A DNA stretch of 64,000 bases from Deltaproteobacteria bacterium (GTDB lineage Bacteria > Desulfobacterota > Binatia > UBA9968 > JAJDTQ01), in NCBI GenBank assembly GCA_028818755.1, contig JAPPNF010000011.1, forward strand, positions 1 through 64,000. Direction: 5' to 3'. A model generated the notes under the pieces. That model was not told the DNA's origin and made no database searches. It was given only the letters and a program-made list of their open reading frames with translations. Numbering within the stretch: the stretch's first letter is position 1; the number at the start of each line of letters is the position of its first letter. Position numbers and translations under genes: made by a program. Positions 34,017 to 42,863 of the stretch are shown piece by piece.

Positions 34017-34790
34017 ATGAAACTTCAGAAAGCGTTCATCTGCACGGCATCCGTCGTTTTCGCCATCCTCTTCGCGGCCGCCGCCGTCCACGCGCAGGCC
34101 ATGAAGATCACCACCGCGGACGTGGCCTACGACGCGGACAACGCCAAGGTCAAGGGCTATCTGGCCAAGCCCGCGGACAAGAAGGCGCGTCCCGGGCTGA
34201 TCCTGATCCACGAGTGGTGGGGGCTCAACGACAACATCCGGGAGAACGCGCGCGCGTTCGCCGAGTTGGGTTACGTGGCCCTGGCGGTGGACCTTTACGA
34301 CGGCGAGATGGCGACGACGCCGGACGGTGCCCGCAAGCTGGCGGGAAGCGTGCGCAAGAACACGGACGCGGCGTTCGCCAACCTGAAGCAGGCCGTGAGC
34401 TACCTGAGCGGCCTCAAGGGGGAGGTGGACCCGGCGCGCATCGCCTCGGTGGGCTGGTGCTTCGGCGGCGGCTGGTCCTACCAGATGGCCAAGAACGACC
34501 TCGGCGTGAAGGCGTCGGTCATCTACTACGGCCGCTTCAACCCCGCCGACGACCTGAGCCGCATGCGCGCCACGATCCTCGGACACTTCGGCGAGACGGA
34601 CAGGGGCATCAAGGTGGACAACGTCCGCGAGTTCCAGGCGAAGCTCAAGACCCTCAAGGGCGACCACATGGTCTTCATCTATCCCAACGCGGGGCATGCC
34701 TTCGCCAATGCCGACAGCCGTAACTACGACAAGGCCGCGGCGGAGACCGCCTGGAAGCGGACCATGGAGTTCTTCCAGAAACACCTCTAG
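34017..34790 (+). CDS. Dienelactone hydrolase family protein with signal peptide
   Basis: A 257-aa alpha/beta hydrolase of the DLH family, exported (signal at about residues 1-27, FAILFAAAAVHAQA). Catalytic parts: nucleophile cysteine in VGWCFGGGW, aspartate in HFGETDRGI, histidine in PNAGHAFAN. Cytoplasmic DLHs act in chlorocatechol degradation, but signal-bearing ones are usually of unknown substrate. ATG 34017 with AAGGGAG upstream is chosen over the track start because it begins directly with the signal peptide. Confidence 0.88.
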   Translation: MKLQKAFICTASVVFAILFAAAAVHAQAMKITTADVAYDADNAKVKGYLAKPADKKARPGLILIHEWWGLNDNIRENARAFAELGYVALAVDLYDGEMATTPDGARKLAGSVRKNTDAAFANLKQAVSYLSGLKGEVDPARIASVGWCFGGGWSYQMAKNDLGVKASVIYYGRFNPADDLSRMRATILGHFGETDRGIKVDNVREFQAKLKTLKGDHMVFIYPNAGHAFANADSRNYDKAAAETAWKRTMEFFQKHL

Positions 34791-34825
34791 GAACAGAGAG
34801 GACACGGAACAGAGAGGACGCCGAC

Positions 34826-35194
34826 ATGGCACGCATTCGTCACATCGCCATACTCACGGACGACAAGGAGAAGCTGGTGGAGTATTACACCAGCGTGTTC
34901 GGGCTCAAGATTGTCAAGGGCGTGGGCACCGCCACCTACCTTTCCGACGGGCACGTGAACCTCGCCATCATCCCCAAGGGTCCGGAGGAGCAGGTGGAGG
35001 GGCATGCACTGGAGAGCGGCCTCAACCACATCGGTTTCGAGGTGGACGACGTGCAGGCCTTGAAACCGATGTCGGACCGGATGGGCGGCGCCGACGACGT
35101 CAGGAAACGGCCGCCCAACCGCGAGTCGGAGTATCGGGTGCAGGACCCGGACGGCAACCTTATCGACCTGTCGCAGCACGGCTGGCCGGTGTGA
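34826..35194 (+). CDS. VOC (glyoxalase/bleomycin resistance) superfamily protein
   Basis: A 122-aa single VOC-domain protein: MARIRHIAILTDDKEKLVEY, FEVDDVQALKPMSDRM and VQDPDGNLIDLSQHG fit the paired beta-alpha-beta-beta-beta modules that bind a metal at H6 and downstream Glu/His positions. It could be a lyase, isomerase or dioxygenase; the substrate is unknown. It follows the DLH gene by 35 bp. Confidence 0.85.
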   Translation: MARIRHIAILTDDKEKLVEYYTSVFGLKIVKGVGTATYLSDGHVNLAIIPKGPEEQVEGHALESGLNHIGFEVDDVQALKPMSDRMGGADDVRKRPPNRESEYRVQDPDGNLIDLSQHGWPV

Positions 35195-35202
35195 CGGTAG
35201 TA

Positions 35203-35354
35203 GGCGTCCTTCGACTTCGTTCCGCTAGCGCTTCACTACGCTCAGGACGAACGGTGGTGGAACTGTCCTTTGTACGGGAGAAACGGTGGAGCAACGACCC
35301 TCACCGTTCGTCCTGAGCGTAGCCGCGCGCCAGCGCGGCGAAGTCGAAGGACGC
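35203..35354. repeat. Long inverted repeat, family D (CTTCGAC...CTCAGGACGAACG type)
   Basis: Left arm GGCGTCCTTCGACTTCG...CTCAGGACGAACGGTG (35203-35256) and right arm CACCGTTCGTCCTGAGCG...CGAAGTCGAAGGACGCC (35302-35354) are inverted around a 45-bp spacer. It fills the gap between the VOC and aminopeptidase genes. Confidence 0.75.
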
Positions 35355-35370
35355 CGATCGGAGACTATGC

Positions 35371-37953
35371 ATGGCTGAACGGGAACGGGTGCTCTTGCCC
35401 GACGACGTATCTCCCAAGCGTTATGACCTGACCCTGAAACCCGACCTCGAGCGCTTTGCCTTCAGCGGCAGCGAGGCCGTGGAGATCGAGATAAAGGCGC
35501 CCACCCGTCGGGTGGTGCTGCACGCGACCGAGCTGGAGATCCACTCGGCGGCGCTGGAGCGGGACGGGGCCACCCTCGAGCCCGTGAGCATCGAGGCCAA
35601 CGAGGAGGAGGAGACCGTTGCGTTCGTCTTCGGCGAAACGCTGGACCCGGGTCCGGCGCGTCTTGCCATCGAGTTCACCGGGCTACTGAACGACAAGATG
35701 CACGGCTTCTACCGCGGCGTCTACCATCAGGACGGCGAGAAGCGCACCATGGCCGTGACCCAGTTCGAGGCCACCGACGCCCGGCGCGCCTTCCCGTGCT
35801 GGGACGAGCCCGCGCAAAAGGCCGTGTTCGCGGTGACCCTGGTGGTGCCGGAGGACCGGGTGGCGGTCTCCAACATGCCGCCCACCGATGTCGAGACCGG
35901 GGACGACGGGCTCAAGACCGTGCGCTTCGCCGATACCCCGGTGATGTCCACCTATCTCCTGGCTTTCGTCGTGGGCGAGTTCGACTACGTCGAGACCGAG
36001 ACGACGGAAGGCGTAACGGTGCGCGTCTACACGCCGGTGGGCAGACGCGAACAGGGGCGGTTCGCCCTGGACGTGGCCGCCCGCACGCTGTCTTTTTTCG
36101 ACGAGTACTTCGGCATCGCCTATCCGCTGCCCAAGATGGATCTCCTGGCGATCCCGGACTTCGCCGCCGGCGCCATGGAGAACTGGGGGGCGGTGACCTA
36201 CCGCGAGACCGCGATACTGGTGGATCCGGAGGAGTCGTCCGCGGGGACGCGGCAGCGGGTGGCCATCATCGTCGCCCACGAGCTGGCGCACCAGTGGTTC
36301 GGCAACCTCGTCACCATGGAGTGGTGGACGCACCTGTGGCTCAACGAGGGGTTCGCCTCGTGGATCGAGTTCCTGGCGGTGGACCACATGTTCCCGGAAT
36401 GGGACATGTGGACGCAGTTCGTCTACAGCGACTTCGGCCGCGCCCTGTCGCTGGACGGACTCAAGAGCTCCCACCCCATCGAGATAGAGGTGCGGGATCC
36501 CAAGCAGATCAGCGAGATCTTCGACGGCATCAGCTACAGCAAGGGCGCCTCGGTGATCCGGATGCTGGCCGCCTACCTGGGCGCGGACACGTTCCGCAGC
36601 GGGTTGCGGCGCTACCTCGAACGGCACCAGTACGCCAACGCCACCACCGAGGACCTCTGGCAGGCGCTGGCGGAAGAGTCCGGGAAGCCGGTGAAGCAGA
36701 TCATGGACACCTGGACCAAGCAGACCGGTTATCCGCTGCTGTCCGTGAACATGAAGCAGGGAGAGGTCGAACTTCACCAGACCCGGTTTTTCCTGAGCGG
36801 CGTCCCGGATCGGGACGACACCAGCCGGTGGTCGGTTCCCCTGGGCATCCGGACGGAGGGGGGACAGGACACGTTTCGGGTATTCGAGGAGGAGAGGACC
36901 ACCGTCGATTCGGGTAGCGGCAGGAGAGAATGGCTGAAGGTCAACCCCGATCAGACCGGCTTCTATCGGAGCAACTACAGCGCCGAGCTTTGGGACAGGC
37001 TGGCGGCCGCGGTAGGGGCTGGGGAGCTTCCCTCCGCCACCGACCGGCTGGGTCTCCAGAACGACGCCTTCGCCCTGGCGCGGGCCGGCTACCTCGATCC
37101 GGGCCGGCCCCTGGCGCTGGCGTCTTCCTATCGCAACGAGACCGACTACACGGTGTGGGCCGACCTGTCGGAGAACCTCCGGGCCTACGACATCCTCCTG
37201 TCGCACCGGTCCTGCCATGAGTCGTTTCGCGCCTACGCTCGGAGCCTGTACCAGACCATTCACACCAGCCTGGGTTGGGACGCCCGGCCCGGGGAAAGCC
37301 ACCTCACCAAGCTGCTCCGGCCCATGGTCATCGGGCTCCTGGGACGCTACGGCGATCCACAAGTGAACGCCGAAGCCTTGCGCCGGTTCGATGAGGGGAT
37401 CCGGGACGCGACACCGGTGGCGCCCGATCTCCGGATGGCGGTCTACGGTCAGGTCGTGGAGAGCCGCGGGCTGGAGGGATACGAGGCCGTGCTGCGGGTC
37501 TACCGCGAGGCCGAGCTTCACGAGGAGAAGAACCGTTGTCTGCGGGCCCTGGGGTGCAGCACGGATCTGGATCTGCTGCGGCGGACGCTGGACTTCTCGC
37601 TGTCCGACGAGGTCCGCGGGCAAGACACGCCGCTGGCGGTGGCCGGCGTCGCCATGAACCCGTTGGGACGGGATCTGGCCTGGAATTTCCTGCGCGAGAA
37701 ATGGGCCGAGTTCGATGACCGTTACGGGCAGGGCGGGTTCATCATCGCCCGGATCGTGTCCATCACCACCGAGGACTTCACCACCCTGGAGAAGGCCGCG
37801 GAGGTGGAGTCCTTTTTCGAATCGCATCCCGCGCCCGCGGCGACGCGCACGGTACGGCAGTCCCTGGAACGTATCCGCTCCAACGCGCTGTGGCTCGAGC
37901 GGGACGGCGACGCCATCGCCGGGTGGCTCGACGCTTATGAGCCGGCACCGTAG
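35371..37953 (+). CDS. M1-family zinc aminopeptidase
   Basis: An 860-aa enzyme of the PepN/ERAP/Tricorn-F3 type. Substrate motif GAMENWGAVTYRE; zinc site HELAHQW (H303, E304, H307) with the second Glu in WLNEGFASW. An N-terminal beta domain, a thermolysin-like catalytic domain and a C-terminal helical ERAP1-like domain fit the length. No signal peptide, so cytoplasmic. It removes N-terminal residues from peptides, consistent with the nearby peptide-type transporter and M20 peptidase. Confidence 0.95.
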   Translation: MAERERVLLPDDVSPKRYDLTLKPDLERFAFSGSEAVEIEIKAPTRRVVLHATELEIHSAALERDGATLEPVSIEANEEEETVAFVFGETLDPGPARLAIEFTGLLNDKMHGFYRGVYHQDGEKRTMAVTQFEATDARRAFPCWDEPAQKAVFAVTLVVPEDRVAVSNMPPTDVETGDDGLKTVRFADTPVMSTYLLAFVVGEFDYVETETTEGVTVRVYTPVGRREQGRFALDVAARTLSFFDEYFGIAYPLPKMDLLAIPDFAAGAMENWGAVTYRETAILVDPEESSAGTRQRVAIIVAHELAHQWFGNLVTMEWWTHLWLNEGFASWIEFLAVDHMFPEWDMWTQFVYSDFGRALSLDGLKSSHPIEIEVRDPKQISEIFDGISYSKGASVIRMLAAYLGADTFRSGLRRYLERHQYANATTEDLWQALAEESGKPVKQIMDTWTKQTGYPLLSVNMKQGEVELHQTRFFLSGVPDRDDTSRWSVPLGIRTEGGQDTFRVFEEERTTVDSGSGRREWLKVNPDQTGFYRSNYSAELWDRLAAAVGAGELPSATDRLGLQNDAFALARAGYLDPGRPLALASSYRNETDYTVWADLSENLRAYDILLSHRSCHESFRAYARSLYQTIHTSLGWDARPGESHLTKLLRPMVIGLLGRYGDPQVNAEALRRFDEGIRDATPVAPDLRMAVYGQVVESRGLEGYEAVLRVYREAELHEEKNRCLRALGCSTDLDLLRRTLDFSLSDEVRGQDTPLAVAGVAMNPLGRDLAWNFLREKWAEFDDRYGQGGFIIARIVSITTEDFTTLEKAAEVESFFESHPAPAATRTVRQSLERIRSNALWLERDGDAIAGWLDAYEPAP

Positions 37954-37975
37954 GGGCGGGTTTCAAACCCGCCCG
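37950..37975. repeat. Dispersed palindrome, family B copy 4
   Basis: GTAGGGGCGGGTTTCAAACC followed by CGCCCG; it overlaps the last bases of the aminopeptidase gene. Confidence 0.8.
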
Positions 37976-38027
37976 TGCCCGCACCATTGCCCGGCACGGA
38001 CAACATAACGAGAAAGGGAGATACTTC

Positions 38028-38870
38028 ATGGCGGGAAATGCCGAGTTGCTGTCCTTCGTGACCTCGGACCAGGAGACGCTGCACGGCGCGCTGTTTCGCG
38101 CCGAAGATTCGCCTCACCCCGACCTGGCGCTGGTGCTGATTCACGGGGTGGCGATGAGCTTCTACACCGGCCCGCTGCCGGCGTTCGCCGAGGCCCTGGC
38201 CGGACGCGGCCACCACGGCTTCTCCATCAACACGCGCGGACATGACTGGATCTCCCGGGGCGGCGACCTCACCGCTTTCCGGGGCGCCACCTACGAGAAC
38301 TTCGAGGAGTGCCTGCTGGACGTGGACGCCGCCATCGAGCGGTTGCAGCAGGAAGGCTACGCCCGCTTCGTGCTCGTCGGGCACAGTCTCGGCTCGGTCA
38401 AGTCCCTCTACTACCAGGGCACGCGGCAACGCGACGACGTGGTGGGTGTAATTTCATGCTCCGCTCCCAAGCAGTTCTACGCCGCCCGCTGCGCGGAGGA
38501 TCCGGAGTTCGAGGCGCGCATGGCGGAAGCAGAGGGGCGCGTGGCCGGAGGGGAAGGGGAGGAATACCTGTGGGCGCCGGCAAGCGGCGCCACCGGCCTG
38601 TTCACCTACAGGACCTACGTCAGCAAGTACGGCCGCCACGAGACAAACGACGTCCGTCCCCACGCCGCCAAGCTGGGCTGCCCCCTGCTGGTCACCGCCG
38701 GCGAGATCGAAGCCGCCTATTTCCGCGAGTATGCCCATGAACTGGACGAGGCGGCCGGACCCGACAACTGCACCTGCATCATCGTCCCCGGCGCCAACCA
38801 CTTCTACGCCGGCTGCGAGGACTTCATGATCGACGCCCTCGACGGCTGGCTCAAGGAGAAACTCGCGTAG
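38028..38870 (+). CDS. Alpha/beta hydrolase
   Basis: A 280-aa serine hydrolase fold. Nucleophile elbow VLVGHSLGSVKS, oxyanion-region LVLIHGVAMSF and a C-terminal histidine in PGANHFYAG. The general shape matches esterases and DUF1749-like hydrolases; no specific substrate can be assigned. A GAAAGGGAG site precedes ATG 38028. It is the last gene of the co-directional 27-39 kb row. Confidence 0.8.
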   Translation: MAGNAELLSFVTSDQETLHGALFRAEDSPHPDLALVLIHGVAMSFYTGPLPAFAEALAGRGHHGFSINTRGHDWISRGGDLTAFRGATYENFEECLLDVDAAIERLQQEGYARFVLVGHSLGSVKSLYYQGTRQRDDVVGVISCSAPKQFYAARCAEDPEFEARMAEAEGRVAGGEGEEYLWAPASGATGLFTYRTYVSKYGRHETNDVRPHAAKLGCPLLVTAGEIEAAYFREYAHELDEAAGPDNCTCIIVPGANHFYAGCEDFMIDALDGWLKEKLA

Positions 38871-39235
38871 GAGGCCCTGCCGCACCAAACTGGAATCGTG
38901 GGCCGCTCCTGACCGCGAGGACGGTCCCGTTTGACCTGGAAATAGCACCCTCCGAACGACTCTCAAGACGAGGCGCTATCCAAATTTTCGCGCCGTCGGA
39001 CCATCATTCGGTGGTCCACCTGTTCTTCCCGTTTCCACGACAGGCCGTGAAGTAACGGCATCTTGTCCCGTCTCCTCCCACCTAAGCCCGACACGCTGTG
39101 GAGGTCTTGTTCGATCTTGGATTTGACATAGATAAATATTTTATCCAGAAACATATTCGTTTCATCAAATTACATAGGGGAGAGAATTTCTGGCACAGTG
39201 GGCAGGTGCTGCGGGCCGCCTGTGTGAATCATTCC
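38871..39235. other. 365-bp intergenic region before the NERD helicase
   Basis: No supported gene. GC falls sharply near 39115-39180, with AT-rich TTGACATAGATAAATATTTT at 39122-39141 that may contain a promoter, although no clean -10 at normal spacing is obvious. The minus-strand ORF at 38963-39154 has no ribosome-binding site or family and is taken as chance. The change in base composition marks the left edge of a probable acquired segment. Confidence 0.4.
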
Positions 39236-41077
39236 ATGGCGATCATTATCCCAAATCTTGGACTGGGCAACGCGAAAGCTACCCCCGGCGAAAAGCGCTT
39301 CGCGCATCGCTTGGAGTCTCTGCTCGACGACGAGTGGTTGTGTTTCTACGACATACCCGTGGGAAAGCGGCGGCGTTATCCGGATTTCATCCTGGTGCAT
39401 CCCCGGTGCGGCTTGCTGTTCCTGGAAGTCAAGGACTGGAAGCTGAGTTCGATCAACCGCATCGACCACGACAGAGTTGAACTGGAGACCGCCAGTGGCT
39501 TGAAAGCCACGGTCAATCCGGTCAAACAAGCGCGCGAAGGAGCCTTGCAGACCATAGACATGCTCCAATGCGATCCGCATTTGAAGGAGAAACAAGGCCA
39601 GTACAAGGGGAATCTGATCTGCCCTTACGGCCATGGCGTGGTATTGACGAACATCACCCGCAAGCAGATCCAGTCTGTGGCGCCGGATGACGTATCCGAA
39701 CGGGTGCTGCCAAGTCGCCTGCTGATCTGCAAGGACGAAATGCTGGAGGACACCGACCCGGAGACATTTCAGGAGCGTCTTTGGGACATGTTCGAGTATC
39801 GATTCAAGAAGTCGCTGACCCTGCCCGATCTGAACCGCATCCGCTGGCACCTGTACCCGGAAATCCGCATCGACAACCTGGAGCTTTTCCCGCAGGAGAA
39901 GGTGCCCCGACAGGGTTCCGTCCCGGATGTAGTCAAGGTGATGGACATCCATCAGGAACAACTGGCCCGCGGCCTTGGCGACGGGCATCGCGTCATTCAC
40001 GGCGTGGCGGGTTCCGGCAAAACCCTGATTCTGGAATTCCGCGCCGAGGTTCTGGCGGAGTTGCTCAAAAAGCCGATTCTCGTCCTATGTTTCAACATCA
40101 CCCTGGCGGCGAAGCTCAGGAGTCACATGCGCAGCAAGGGCATCGCCGACAAGGTGCACGTCTACCACTTTCACGACTGGTGCGGAGAGCAGCTAAGAAC
40201 CCATCAAGTGGACGTTGCTAAAGGCGATAAGCCGGTTTGGGAACGACAGGTGGACAGCGTGATCGCCGGCGTCGAGAAGGGACAGATCTCACCCGGGCGA
40301 TACGGCGCGTTATTGATCGACGAGGGCCACGATTTCGAAGAAAGCTGGCTACGACTCGTCGTCCGGATGGTCGACCGGAATACAAACTCGCTGTTGCTGT
40401 TGTACGACGACGCCCAGTCCATCTACCGTCGAAGCGACTTGGGGTTCTCCTTGTCGAGCGTGGGCGTGCAGGCGCGCGGCCGCACGAAGATTCTCAAGCT
40501 CAACTACCGCAACACGAGCCAAATCCTGAACTTCGCCTACGAGTTCGCCAAGGAGGTGCTTCAGGAGAAGAGTTCCGGCGACGACCACGTGCCGTTGATC
40601 AAGCCACAAGCCGCGGGGGTGGACGGCCCCTTGCCGATATTCAAGCAATTGGGTTCGTTCGAAGGAGAAGCCAGTTTCGCCGCCGACTGCGTCAAAAAGT
40701 GGCACGAGGACGGTGTGCCGTGGCGGGAGGTGGCGATCATTTACGACGCGCACTGGATGGGCAAAGCCGTGGCGGAGAGGTTCGGAGAACGAGGTATTCC
40801 CTTCCAGTTACTTCACACGTCCGCAACGAGGAAGCGCTACAATCCACAGGCCGATCAAGTGGTGCTTCTGACACAACAGAGCAGCAAGGGGTTGGAGTTT
40901 TCGCGCGTGGTTCTTGTTGGCTTGGGAAAACTACGGACCGAACGAGACGACATCGCCGAGGAAACACGCGAGCTATATGTCGCGATGACACGTGCCCGCG
41001 AATGCTTGTTAATGACGGCAAGTGAGACCAACGTCTACACGCGGAAGATTCAATCCATTACGGCTGCGAAAACCTGA
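39236..41077 (+). CDS. NERD-domain nuclease fused to UvrD-like SF1 helicase
   Basis: About 613 aa. The N-terminal NERD domain (about residues 10-130) shows GEKRFAHRLESLL, RYPDFILVHP and LFLEVKDWK, the nuclease-related D-ExK core. The helicase follows with Walker A GVAGSGKTLIL (near 260), Walker B LLIDEGHDF, TQQSSKGLEFSRVVLVG and motif VI LYVAMTRARE. Such fusions are found in defence islands and on plasmids and may process phage or damaged DNA. ATG 39236 starts the typical MAIIIPN N-terminus; the track start GTG 39098 adds a poorly matching extension. GC is lower than in the neighbours, suggesting transfer. Confidence 0.88.
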   Translation: MAIIIPNLGLGNAKATPGEKRFAHRLESLLDDEWLCFYDIPVGKRRRYPDFILVHPRCGLLFLEVKDWKLSSINRIDHDRVELETASGLKATVNPVKQAREGALQTIDMLQCDPHLKEKQGQYKGNLICPYGHGVVLTNITRKQIQSVAPDDVSERVLPSRLLICKDEMLEDTDPETFQERLWDMFEYRFKKSLTLPDLNRIRWHLYPEIRIDNLELFPQEKVPRQGSVPDVVKVMDIHQEQLARGLGDGHRVIHGVAGSGKTLILEFRAEVLAELLKKPILVLCFNITLAAKLRSHMRSKGIADKVHVYHFHDWCGEQLRTHQVDVAKGDKPVWERQVDSVIAGVEKGQISPGRYGALLIDEGHDFEESWLRLVVRMVDRNTNSLLLLYDDAQSIYRRSDLGFSLSSVGVQARGRTKILKLNYRNTSQILNFAYEFAKEVLQEKSSGDDHVPLIKPQAAGVDGPLPIFKQLGSFEGEASFAADCVKKWHEDGVPWREVAIIYDAHWMGKAVAERFGERGIPFQLLHTSATRKRYNPQADQVVLLTQQSSKGLEFSRVVLVGLGKLRTERDDIAEETRELYVAMTRARECLLMTASETNVYTRKIQSITAAKT

Positions 41078-41153
41078 GTAGGCGCCCAGCTAACCCGCTA
41101 GCCAGTTCTCGACGTCAGATCGTTGATAGGCCGATTCCTGCGTTGGGCTCGAA

Positions 41154-41861
41154 TCAAAGCTGAGTCAGAAGCTCGCCGTACCCCTCCACCGGCTGGTTCA
41201 GCTCCATTGCCTTGAGCGCCGTCCAGATCCACGCTTGGGTGTTGGTGACCACGGGCTTGCCGAACTCCTGTTCGAGCTGTTCGATGATGGGCGTGATCCG
41301 CCACTTGTTGCAGGGCATGTAGAGGCCGTCGATATCAGAGTGTTCCCGAAGCAACGGGCGCGCCACCTCCAGCCCCGACTCCGCGGGCAGAGCCCATATC
41401 TCCCGGGAGTTCGCGCAAGCGAGGCCCCGGAAGGCCTCGACATGGATGTCGTCGTGCTCCAGGAAACGGATCAACCGGGCGTCCTGGTCTTCCGGAAAGG
41501 GTGTCGCCATCACCACGCGCTTCATCCCGAGCGCACGGCAGGCGTCCGTTACGGAGGTCAGCACCGTTGATGCCGGCACCGGGGTGACTTCGCCCACGGC
41601 CTGGAGCAACTGGCGGTCCGAGCCGGGTCCCTTGTAGGACAGGAACAGCTCGCCGGTGACCATGAGGAAGTCGAGGGAGTACTCGGTCAGCTCCCGGACC
41701 AGGCCGAAGAACTCGCTCTCGGCGCGGGCGAACTCCTGGTCCGTGAACTCGCGCACCCGGAGGCCGCGGCCTTCCACCGTAATGTCCGGCGGCAGGATCG
41801 TGTAGACGTCGGTGAGGAACTCCTCACTGATGTTGGGTGATATCAGGCCGATGCGTTTCAT
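41154..41861 (-). CDS. Asp/Glu racemase superfamily protein, maleate isomerase/arylmalonate decarboxylase-like
   Basis: A 235-aa protein starting MKRIGLISPN. The second active-site cysteine segment reads YMPCNKWRITPIIEQLE, matching the conserved C-terminal Cys of this superfamily, followed by GKPVVTNTQAWIW. The first half-site, where maleate isomerase has a Cys, reads LMVTGELFLS with Thr-Gly, closer to arylmalonate decarboxylase, which uses a single Cys. Racemase or isomerase chemistry may thus be replaced by decarboxylation; that is inference. It lies downstream of the ABM and TTT genes on the same strand. Confidence 0.75.
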   Translation of the reverse strand: MKRIGLISPNISEEFLTDVYTILPPDITVEGRGLRVREFTDQEFARAESEFFGLVRELTEYSLDFLMVTGELFLSYKGPGSDRQLLQAVGEVTPVPASTVLTSVTDACRALGMKRVVMATPFPEDQDARLIRFLEHDDIHVEAFRGLACANSREIWALPAESGLEVARPLLREHSDIDGLYMPCNKWRITPIIEQLEQEFGKPVVTNTQAWIWTALKAMELNQPVEGYGELLTQL

Positions 41862-41907
41862 GTTCCACCACGCGAAGTGTCGGTCGCCTGTCCGGGAAGG
41901 GAGCGGG

Positions 41908-42225
41908 TCACACGTTCCCCAGCGACAGGAGCGACAGCGACGTCACCTCGAAGTCCTTGACCCAGTACTCGCCGGTGTACATGCCTTCGGCGCCCTTGGC
42001 GATGTTGGCCCGGGCCGGACTGGTGACGTAGTTCTGCATGTCTTCCTTGGTTTCCCAGAAGGTGAGGGATATCCCTTCGTCCGGATTCTCGGAACTCCGG
42101 AGCAGTTGGCGGCCGCGAAAGCCCGGCATGTTCGCGGTGGCGGGCACCACCACCTCGTTGTAGTACCGCTCGTATTCCGTCCATTTCCCGAGTCGAAGCT
42201 TGCCCCAGAAAATTCTGCAGACCAT
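41908..42225 (-). CDS. Small ferredoxin-like fold protein (ABM/NIPSNAP-like)
   Basis: A 105-aa single-domain protein: MVCRIFWGKLRLGKWTEYER, PGFRGRQLLRSS and SLTFWETKEDMQNYV resemble antibiotic biosynthesis monooxygenase or stress-responsive dimeric alpha-beta barrel proteins. Cofactor-free oxygenase or binding roles are common. It lies 46 bp upstream of the racemase-like gene and is likely co-transcribed with it. Confidence 0.65.
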   Translation of the reverse strand: MVCRIFWGKLRLGKWTEYERYYNEVVVPATANMPGFRGRQLLRSSENPDEGISLTFWETKEDMQNYVTSPARANIAKGAEGMYTGEYWVKDFEVTSLSLLSLGNV

Positions 42226-42338
42226 GGTTTCCTCCTGACTGAGCGATTTGAGAACCGCGGGGTCGAAGCCGTGTCCTCGCGGACGTGTTCACTGCCTGTA
42301 TTGTAGACGCGAAACCGCGCGGGTCGCAATCGGCGGTT

Positions 42339-42863
42339 TCACAGAGGCGGAATGATGCCGCCGCCGAGAATGCCGGGCACGATCTCGGCGATGCTCCCGG
42401 TCCACAGGTCCACTCCCAGGAGCGCCATGCCAGCGTAGAGACACGTCGAGGCCATGAGGCTCGCGAGCAGCGCGGCGACGAGCCGCATGCGTGCTTCCGT
42501 CACCAGGTAGGCCACGATGAAGAGCGGCGGGACCGCGAACAGCCCGAGCAGGAAGACGGCCGCGAAGAAGCCGATGGCCCAGGCCATCATGCGCAGGACC
42601 GGTCCCCAGGGGCTTGCCGGCTGGGTTACGGCGGGATCGGACGTTTCCTGCCGGCCGCCCCAGAGTTCGTCCAACGCCGAGTCGAGCCACTGCATGACGG
42701 GGGGATGGAACTCGCCCACCAGCAGCACGACGGTCAACGCAAGGGTAGGGAGGCCCACCACCAGGGGCAGCACCTGGACTTCCGGAGGATAGCCGAGCCC
42801 GGTCCACAGGAGGAGGGTGATGAAGCCGCCGACCACCGCGGTGAAGAGCAGGGAGCCTCTCAT
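42339..42863 (-). CDS. tctB: Tripartite tricarboxylate transporter small membrane subunit
   Basis: A 174-aa membrane protein with about four helices (MRGSLLFTAVVGGFITLLLW at the start; VLRMMAWAIGFFAAVFLLGL in the second half). It forms the small subunit of TctABC-type transporters. The start ATG 42863 overlaps the tctA stop as ATGA; the track start is ten codons upstream. A proline/acid-rich loop sits between helices two and three. Confidence 0.85.
   Translation of the reverse strand: MRGSLLFTAVVGGFITLLLWTGLGYPPEVQVLPLVVGLPTLALTVVLLVGEFHPPVMQWLDSALDELWGGRQETSDPAVTQPASPWGPVLRMMAWAIGFFAAVFLLGLFAVPPLFIVAYLVTEARMRLVAALLASLMASTCLYAGMALLGVDLWTGSIAEIVPGILGGGIIPPL

Noticed and set aside
35683-37827. 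714-aa minus-strand ORF
   Set aside because: Antisense shadow of the M1 aminopeptidase, with no motif and unusual composition; typical of GC-rich coding DNA.
38963-39154. 63-aa minus-strand ORF before the NERD helicase
   Set aside because: No ribosome-binding site, no recognisable family, and it covers a likely promoter region.
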